From the NCBI GenBank assembly GCA_934621505.1, contig CAKTUU010000036.1:1-20834 (forward strand): a stretch of DNA of 20,834 bases, in the 5' to 3' direction. Source of the DNA: an uncultured Clostridia bacterium. Lineage in GTDB: Bacteria; Bacillota; Clostridia; Christensenellales; Aristaeellaceae. The notes below the pieces were generated by a model. That model did no database searches. It was not told the origin of the DNA and was given only the letters and a program-made list of their open reading frames with translations. Numbering within the stretch: position 1 is the first letter of the stretch; each line of letters starts with the position of its first letter. This document shows, piece after piece, positions 20,556 to 20,834 of the stretch. The translations under genes were made by a program, and so were the position numbers.

Positions 20556-20584
20556 TTGACAATGCAGTGGAAAAACGTTAAAAT
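20556..20584 (+). promoter_or_regulatory. Promoter of the tRNA-Gly/tuf unit
   Basis: A perfect TTGACA (20556-20561) and TAAAAT (20579-20584) are 17 nt apart, 38 nt before the mature tRNA. Confidence 0.88.
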
Positions 20585-20622
20585 ATCGGATGTGTGGCAT
20601 TCGGTCATAACCATGCGGACAT

Positions 20623-20696
20623 GCGGGTGTAGCTCAATGGCAGAGCTCCAGCTTCCCAAGCTGGCTACGTGGGTTCGATTCCCATCACCCGCTCCA
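20623..20696 (+). tRNA. tRNA-Gly (anticodon CCC)
   Basis: A complete cloverleaf is visible: acceptor GCGGGTG/CACCCGC, D arm GCTC/GAGC, anticodon stem CCAGC/GCTGG with loop TTCCCAA, and T arm TGGGTTCGATTCCCA. Discriminator T and a genomically encoded CCA (20694-20696) follow. Anticodon CCC reads GGG. The next 64 nt to tuf contain no terminator, so both may share a transcript. Confidence 0.97.
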
Positions 20697-20760
20697 ACCG
20701 CATGAGACCCTGCCGGATCATCACTTCTAGAACCATTTGATTACAGGAGGTTGAATTCTC

Positions 20761-20834
20761 ATGGCTAAGGCGAAATTTGAACGTACCAAGCCGCACGTAA
20801 ACATCGGCACGATCGGCCACGTTGACCACGGCAA
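20761..20834 (+). CDS. tuf: Elongation factor Tu, 5' end only
   Basis: The first 24 codons run to the window edge: MAKAKFERTKPHVNIGTIGH followed by VDHGK, the EF-Tu N-terminus with the start of the P-loop (GHVDHGK). AGGAGGTTG lies just before the ATG. EF-Tu delivers aminoacyl-tRNA to the ribosome. The gene is truncated by the window, not broken. There is no promoter between the tRNA and tuf that I can identify. Confidence 0.95.
   Translation, partial: MAKAKFERTKPHVNIGTIGHVDHG

Noticed and set aside
1..20834. CRISPR array, insertion sequence or prophage genes
   Set aside because: No regularly spaced short repeats, no transposase or integrase motifs, and no phage proteins were found. The only direct repeats are the paired element boundaries.

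Overview
The window reads as a piece of chromosome from an anaerobic, fairly GC-rich member of the Bacillota (Clostridia-like, plausibly gut-associated). The basis is strong AGGAGG ribosome binding sites, sigma-A promoters with 17-nt spacers, a perfect CIRCE box, a LytR-CpsA-Psr protein, a small alarmone synthetase, an FMN riboswitch on a RibU-type ECF substrate-binding gene, and a flavodiiron protein carrying flavin-reductase and rubredoxin domains. The genus cannot be fixed from the sequence alone. No phage, transposase, CRISPR array or integrase was seen; this is core-type chromosome with small operons.

Layout. Positions 1-436 hold a promoter and a long structured leader (element A). It leads into a four-gene membrane/stress operon: XpaC-like, TelA, LemA-like and TPM-domain proteins (437-4046). 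A second structured leader of the same architecture (element B, 4067-4330) precedes azlCD (branched-chain amino acid export). Then come rpsT with its own promoter and terminator, and a hairpin-rich gap (5850-6005). A minus-strand flavodiiron protein (6009-7802) is divergent from a WecB/FnlC-type sugar epimerase (7961-9127). Next are an XRE/zinc-ribbon regulator, a minus-strand DIP1984-family gene divergent from htpG with a CIRCE box between them, and an LCP-family protein. These are followed by a cytidine-deaminase-fold enzyme coupled to a 40-residue ORF, and a degV/alarmone synthetase pair.

From 15757 to 18295 the minus strand carries an FMN riboswitch, then ribU-tsaE-tsaB-rimI with almost no intergenic space. 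A small lipoprotein gene (18376-18798) is divergent from this operon. It is convergent with a second minus-strand operon: padR, a 55-residue ORF, and a HAAS/DUF4097 protein. The right edge has a promoter, tRNA-Gly(CCC) and the first 24 codons of tuf.

The most unusual material is the pair of modular leader elements A and B. Each begins about where a promoter would start transcription. Each is bounded by a hairpin repeated exactly within the element but different between elements. Each shares a CCGCAG-loop hairpin with covarying stems, and each ends in a conserved 37-nt terminator-like block that can also form a competing pairing supported by a compensatory base change. I know of no described family that matches them. 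Other points of interest are the two translationally coupled small ORFs, the CIRCE box between divergent promoters, the possible FMN control of t6A-synthesis genes, and the overlap of a DegV fatty-acid-binding protein with an alarmone synthetase.
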